This document shows, piece after piece, positions 59,733 to 64,000 of a stretch of DNA of 64,000 nt. Numbering within the stretch: position 1 is the stretch's first letter; each line of letters opens with the position of its first letter. Source of the DNA: CAZXGD01 sp046350455 (GTDB lineage: Bacteria > Planctomycetota > Phycisphaerae > Phycisphaerales > SM1A02); the NCBI GenBank assembly GCA_046350455.1, contig JAXMAM010000009.1, forward strand, positions 1-64,000, written 5' to 3'. The notes beneath the pieces were generated by a model that was not told the DNA's origin, made no database searches, and saw nothing but the letters and a program-made list of their open reading frames with translations. Position numbers and translations under genes: made by a program.

Positions 59733-62700
59733 TCACGAACACCCCATGGACTGCCCACAGTTCAGGCACCGGTAGCAGGTGCCGTTCCGCACCGTGATCG
59801 AGCCGCACACATCGCAGGCGGGCGCATCGCCCATGAGCTGCGCGTTGCTCTGGTCAAGCACGCTGCCGGCTGCGCGAGCCTCGCCCTCTGGCACGGCTGC
59901 GGCCTGCTTGCCGCGCACTGGCTGTCCCAGCGTGGCCCCAGCCGAAGCTCCGAGCATCGACACGGCCGCAATGTCGCTGAGCACGCGGTCCCCTGGCACT
60001 GGGCTCCCGCCGCTCCTCGCCACGCCGCCGAGACGATCGTCCTCCTCGCCGGACGGGCGCCCGTCCATCTGCGCGGAACCAGACATGCTGCTGCTTCCTA
60101 ACGACCGGCCTGCCCATGATGTGTCCTCCTTGACGGGCTGCTCACTTCCCGCGCCGGCTGCCAGCTCCGCTGGCTTGCTCCGGCGCGGTGCATTCTGCTC
60201 GCGATAGCCGTGGATGAACTGCATCCCCAGCCAACGGAAGATGTAGTCCACCAGGCTCTTCGCGAAGGGGATCTCGCTGTTGGTGGTCATGCCCATCGGC
60301 TCGAACCGCTGATGGGCGAACTTGTTGACGATGCTCTCCACTGGCACGCCGTACTGCAGCGCCAGGCTGATGGCCGTCCCCAGCGAGTCCATCAGACCAC
60401 CGATGGTGGAGCCTTCCTTGGCCATGGTGATGAACAGCTCGCCTGGCTTGCCATCGTCGTACAGACCCACGATCAAGTAGCCCTCGTGGCCTGCCACGTT
60501 GAACTTGTGGGTGAGGCTCTCGCGGGTGTCGGGCAGGCGGCGGCGCATGGGACGCTCCACCACCTTCTCGATCACCTTCTCCACCACGCGCTCCACCTCC
60601 ACCACGCGCTCCTGCACCACTGCTTCCGCCGTGGTGGTGGACTCTGCGGCCTCCAGGCCTTCGGTGTCCTCCTCCTCGCGCAGGTCGGATGCGTCGCTCT
60701 TGGTGCTGAGCGGCTGGCTCAGCTTGCAGCCGTCGCGATAGAGGGCGTTGGCCTTCAGGCCCAGCTCCCAGCTCAGCAGGTACGCCTTGCCGATGTCCTC
60801 CACCGTGGCCTCGTTGGGCAGGTTGATGGTCTTGCTGATGGCGCCGCTGATGAAGGGCTGCGAGGCGCCCATCATGCGGATGTGGCCCTCTGGCGCGATG
60901 AAGCGCTGCCCGATGCTGCCGCACCGATTGGCGCAGTCAAACACGGGCAGATGGCGGTCCTTCAGGTGCGGCGCGCCTTCCACGGTCTGCGTGCCGCAGA
61001 TGCGGCGGTTGAGCGCCTCGATCTGCCGGCGGTTCAGTCCCAGCGCGCGCAGGCCGTTGAAGGTGCTGTCTGCGCGGGCTGCAGCCGGATCAATGCCCAT
61101 GGCGGCCAGCACGCGCTCAGGCATGCTCCACGCGCCGAAGGCAAAACCCAGCTCGAACACCGTGGGCAGCGCGTTCTCCACCGTCACCAGCTCGTCGCCG
61201 GTGTAGCCGCGCTCCAGCAGCCAGTCGCGCATGCTGGGGCCGTGCGATGGGAACGTGCCATCCTCTGCTGGGATGGGCGTCTCCAGGCTGAGCGTGCCCA
61301 TCACGTAGATGAGGATGTCATCCACCTGGTTGGGCGAGTATCCCAGCGCGCGCAGCGCAGGCCGCAGGCTCTGGTTGGCGATCTTGAAGTACCCGCCGCC
61401 CGCCAGCTTCTTGAACTTGGTGAGCGCAAAGTCCGGCTCCACGCCGGTGGTGTCGCAGTCCATCAGGAGGCCGATGGTGCCCGTGGGCGCGATCACCGTG
61501 ACCTGCGCGTTGCGGTACCCGTGCTTGCGGCCAAACGCCAGCGCGTCGTCCCACGCAGCCACTGCGCGGTCCAGCACCGCCGATGCGTTGGCCATGTTCA
61601 CCTTGCCCTCGTTGAAGAGAGTGTGGTCAATCGGCACCGGGCGCACGCGCAGGTTCTCGTAGTCCGCGCTGTCGCGCGCCACGCCGCGGGCGGCGTGACG
61701 GTGGTTGCGGACCACGCGGAGCATGTGCTCCTTGTTGGCCTTGTAGCCATCGAAGGGGCCGTGCTCCGCCGCCAGCAGGGCGCTGGCTGCGTAGGAGCGG
61801 CCAGTCAGGATGGCGGTGAGCGCGCCGCACATGGCGCGGCCTTCTGGGCTGTCGTAGGGGATGCCAGCCTGCATGAGCATGGCGCCCAGGTTGGCGTACC
61901 CCAGGCCCAGCGTGCGGTACTTCCAGCTCAGCTCTGCGATCTCGCGGCTGGGGAAGCTTGCCATCAGCACGCTGATCTCCAGCACCACGGTCCACAGGCT
62001 GATGGCGTGCTCGTAGCCCTCCAGGTCAAACGTGCGCGTCTCTGGGTCGTAGAACTTCAGCAGGTTGATGGAGGCCAGGTTGCACGCCGTGTTGTCCAGG
62101 AACATGTACTCGCTGCACGGGTTGCTGGCGTTGATGCGCCCGCCTTCCGGGCAGGTGTGCCACGCGTTGATCGTGGTGTCGTACTGCACGCCTGGGTCGG
62201 CGCAGCGCCAGGCAGCCTCGTTGATCTGGCGCCACAGGTCGCGCGCCTTCACGGTCTTGTGCGGCTTGCCATCGGTGCGGCGGATGAGCGTCCAATCCAT
62301 GTCCGCGGCCACAGCGTCCATGAACGCGTCGCTCAGGCGCACGCTGTTGTTGCTGTTCTGGCCGCTGACGGTGTAGTAGGCCTCGCCGTTGAAGTCGTAG
62401 TCCAGCTTCAGGCCCAGGCTCTCGGCTGCGGCCTGCTGCGCTGGCGAGAGGTGCTTCATGCCCTCCACCAGCGCGGCCACCTTCAGCTCCTCGCGCACCT
62501 TCCAGTTCACAAAGGCCTCGATGTCCGGGTGGTCCACATCCAGGCAGACCATCTTGGCAGCGCGGCGCGTGGTGCCACCGCTCTTGATGGCGCCCGCAGC
62601 GCGGTCGCCGATCTTCAGGAAGCTCATCAGGCCGCTGGAGCGTCCGCCACCCGAGAGCGGCTCGTCCTCGCCGCGCAGCTGGCTGAAGTTGGTGCCTGTG

Positions 62701-63341
62701 CCGCTGCCATACTTGAACAGGCGCGCCTCGCGCACCCACAGGTCCATGATGCCGCCTTCGCCCACCAGGTCGTCGCGGACAGTCTGGATGAAGCAGGCGT
62801 GTGGCTGCGGATGGGTGTACGCGTCCTTGGCCAGCGTGACCTTGCCAGTCTTGCTGTCGGCGATCCAGTGCCCCTGCGCTGGGCCGGTGATGCCGTACGC
62901 GTAGTTCAAGCCGGTGTTGAACCACTGCGGGCTGTTGGGCGCAGCCATCTGGTTGAGCAGCATGTAGGCCAGTTCGTCGTAGAACGCGTCGGCATCCTTC
63001 TTGGAGGTGAAGTAGCCGTGCTTCTCGCCCCAGTGGCGCCAGCAGCCAGCAAGGCGGTTCACCACCTGGCGCACGCTTCGCTCTGGGCCAAGGACTGGCT
63101 TGCCATCGGCGCCCTTGATGGGCTTGCCATCCTTGCCCAGCTGCGGCACGCCTGCCTTCCGGAAGTACTTGCTGACCACGATGTCGGTGGCCAGCTGACT
63201 CCACGACGCTGGAACCTCTGCGTCGTTCATCTGGAAGACGGTGCTGCCGTCTGAGTTGCTGATGCGGCTGGAGCGGGTGGACCACTCAACCGTGCTGTAG
63301 ACATCCTTGCCGGGGGCTGTGAAGCGGCGTGCGATGCGCAT
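59733..63341 (-). CDS. nrdJ: Vitamin B12-dependent ribonucleotide reductase (class II)
   Basis: A 1202-residue NrdJ. Diagnostic blocks are SPQWFNTGLN, KYGSGTGTNFS, GGRSSGLMSFL, NPCSEYMFLDNTACNLASINLL (first active-site Cys in NPCSEY), APTGTIGLLMDCDTTGVEPDF and MMGASQPFISGAISKTINLP. The lower half contains a Glu/Val-rich coiled segment (VVQERVVEVERVVEKVIEKV), then the TSCPD-like domain KPGELFITMAKEGSTIGGLMD. The C-terminus has a zinc ribbon, CDVCGS...CYRCLNCG. The enzyme makes dNTP precursors without oxygen dependence. ATG 63341 is supported by the RRFT..G...Y..VEW start. dcd lies 111 bp upstream on the same strand. Confidence 0.96.
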   Translation of the reverse strand: MRIARRFTAPGKDVYSTVEWSTRSSRISNSDGSTVFQMNDAEVPASWSQLATDIVVSKYFRKAGVPQLGKDGKPIKGADGKPVLGPERSVRQVVNRLAGCWRHWGEKHGYFTSKKDADAFYDELAYMLLNQMAAPNSPQWFNTGLNYAYGITGPAQGHWIADSKTGKVTLAKDAYTHPQPHACFIQTVRDDLVGEGGIMDLWVREARLFKYGSGTGTNFSQLRGEDEPLSGGGRSSGLMSFLKIGDRAAGAIKSGGTTRRAAKMVCLDVDHPDIEAFVNWKVREELKVAALVEGMKHLSPAQQAAAESLGLKLDYDFNGEAYYTVSGQNSNNSVRLSDAFMDAVAADMDWTLIRRTDGKPHKTVKARDLWRQINEAAWRCADPGVQYDTTINAWHTCPEGGRINASNPCSEYMFLDNTACNLASINLLKFYDPETRTFDLEGYEHAISLWTVVLEISVLMASFPSREIAELSWKYRTLGLGYANLGAMLMQAGIPYDSPEGRAMCGALTAILTGRSYAASALLAAEHGPFDGYKANKEHMLRVVRNHRHAARGVARDSADYENLRVRPVPIDHTLFNEGKVNMANASAVLDRAVAAWDDALAFGRKHGYRNAQVTVIAPTGTIGLLMDCDTTGVEPDFALTKFKKLAGGGYFKIANQSLRPALRALGYSPNQVDDILIYVMGTLSLETPIPAEDGTFPSHGPSMRDWLLERGYTGDELVTVENALPTVFELGFAFGAWSMPERVLAAMGIDPAAARADSTFNGLRALGLNRRQIEALNRRICGTQTVEGAPHLKDRHLPVFDCANRCGSIGQRFIAPEGHIRMMGASQPFISGAISKTINLPNEATVEDIGKAYLLSWELGLKANALYRDGCKLSQPLSTKSDASDLREEEDTEGLEAAESTTTAEAVVQERVVEVERVVEKVIEKVVERPMRRRLPDTRESLTHKFNVAGHEGYLIVGLYDDGKPGELFITMAKEGSTIGGLMDSLGTAISLALQYGVPVESIVNKFAHQRFEPMGMTTNSEIPFAKSLVDYIFRWLGMQFIHGYREQNAPRRSKPAELAAGAGSEQPVKEDTSWAGRSLGSSSMSGSAQMDGRPSGEEDDRLGGVARSGGSPVPGDRVLSDIAAVSMLGASAGATLGQPVRGKQAAAVPEGEARAAGSVLDQSNAQLMGDAPACDVCGSITVRNGTCYRCLNCGQSMGCS

Positions 63342-63452
63342 GGGTGCGTTCCGAGCGGTTTGGGTTCCGAAGGTTTGGAAACGGTTTGAAAGTTCGAGGA
63401 CTTTGCAGCGCTGCGAAGGCGGCAGCGCGCCTGCGCAGTGCAGGAGGGGGTG

Positions 63453-64000
63453 TCAATGCTTGCCGTTGGGGGTACGGATGCCGTCCACGCGCGGCAGGGT
63501 GAGGCCAGGCTGATCCTGGTACTTGCCACCCTTGTCGGCGTAGCTCACGGCGCACACGTGGGCGGCCTTCAGGAAGATCATCTGGGCGATGCCTTCGTTG
63601 GCGTAGATCTTGGCTGGAAGCGGCGTGGTGTTGCTGATCTCGATGGTGACCTTGCCGCGCCACTCTGGCTCCAGCGGGGTCACATTCACGATGATGCCGC
63701 AGCGCGCATACGTGCTCTTGCCAACGCAGATGGCCAGCACGTCGCGCGGCACCTCGATGGTCTCCACCGTCTCAGCCAGCGCAAATGAGTTGGGCGGAAT
63801 CACGATGTGATCCTTGCCCGTCTCGTTGGTGTCAATGGTGATGAACAGATCCGTGCTGAACGCCTTGGGGTCCACGATGGCCGTGCCCCCGCTGGTGGCG
63901 TTGGTGAAGATCTTGAAGCGCGTGCCCACCCGCACGTCATATCCATAGCTGGACACGCCGTAGCTGACAGTGCCGGGGCGCTTGATGTTGTCCGCGAAGG
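63453..64000 (-). CDS. dcd: dCTP deaminase, partial at window edge
   Basis: Deaminates dCTP to dUTP for thymidylate synthesis. The visible 182 residues include FADNIKRPGTVSYGVSSYGYD, the VGKSTYARCG block with the catalytic-site Ser/Arg, NVTPLEPEWRGKVTIEISN with the conserved Glu, and IYANEGIAQMIFL. The frame continues off the right edge; the ATG at 63956 is internal because the typical N-terminal residues precede it. The gene is followed by nrdJ on the same strand, so two steps of deoxynucleotide supply are adjacent. In the 111-bp gap is a 16-bp near-palindrome, TTTGCAGCGCTGCGAA. Confidence 0.93.
   Translation of the reverse strand, partial: FADNIKRPGTVSYGVSSYGYDVRVGTRFKIFTNATSGGTAIVDPKAFSTDLFITIDTNETGKDHIVIPPNSFALAETVETIEVPRDVLAICVGKSTYARCGIIVNVTPLEPEWRGKVTIEISNTTPLPAKIYANEGIAQMIFLKAAHVCAVSYADKGGKYQDQPGLTLPRVDGIRTPNGKH

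Noticed and set aside
60210..63254. 1014-codon plus-strand open frame inside nrdJ
   Set aside because: It is antisense to a fully motif-supported NrdJ, with no domain of its own.

Overview
The window is a GC-rich bacterial chromosome segment, densely coded on both strands. It most resembles a planctomycete of the Phycisphaerae type. That is an inference from several traits together: short CxxC zinc-ribbon membrane proteins, a PEP-CTERM-like surface protein ending in VPGPG plus a helix plus RRRR, tricorn-like and S41 peptidases, a DUF1080 protein, a futalosine-pathway gene and a B12-dependent ribonucleotide reductase. No phage, insertion sequence, CRISPR array, rRNA or replication origin is visible.

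Layout. 1-2617 (minus): two membrane proteins, pdxH and a NYN/YacP nuclease. 2727-6311 (plus): rpsU-rsfS-panD, a secreted hydrolase and trmB. 6321-9987: a STAS protein, a Cys-rich protein, a histidine kinase and a DUF418 membrane protein. 10000-16517 (minus): glycosyltransferase 39, an MFS transporter, a Gly-rich STN-like protein and a large unknown protein. 16518-16964 holds a possible tiny plus-strand unit between two terminators. 16995-18758 is rpsA. 18942-27531 (minus) holds an MFS transporter, HIT, zinc-ribbon, ABC permease, ABC ATPase, LolA-like and S41 peptidase genes; the part from the peptidase to HIT looks like one operon. 27659-31270 is metH. 32063-34763 carries a phosphopantetheinyl transferase, a PEP-CTERM-like protein, tRNA-Arg(UCU) and an EamA transporter. 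34831-43353 carries an acyl-CoA mutase large subunit, two paralogous membrane proteins, hisS, DUF1080, mqnB, DUF456, a TPR lipoprotein and sahR. 43986-53494 carries ahcY, a LOG-family protein, an SDR, a thiolase, fbp and a frameshifted tricorn-like protease. 54099-64000 carries prpD, glycosyltransferase 9, a B12-domain/G-domain fusion, two small proteins, nrdJ and the edge-truncated dcd.

How the genes work together. MetH and AhcY are steps of the activated-methyl cycle. A SahR-type regulator (ArsR helix-turn-helix plus methyltransferase fold) is encoded next to ahcY, and the same near-palindrome lies at the predicted transcription start of both metH and ahcY, so a local SAH-responsive regulon is likely. 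Three cobalamin-dependent enzymes are present (MetH, the acyl-CoA mutase, NrdJ). The mutase carries the isobutyryl-CoA-mutase residue pair Phe/Gln, and its B12 and G-protein domains are fused in a separate protein 20 kb away, like IcmF cut in two. NrdJ and Dcd both serve deoxynucleotide supply.

The least expected structure is a family of about 32-bp palindrome-containing repeats (core GTGCCTGGCAC) that bracket four non-coding islands (31277, 43352, 47519, 53497) in inward-facing pairs, plus one single copy at 45491. They repeatedly sit against stop codons or predicted -10 boxes. Separately, a 210-bp imperfect palindrome fills the gap at 20345-20554. Two genes (hisS and the tricorn-like protease) contain apparent single-base frameshifts.
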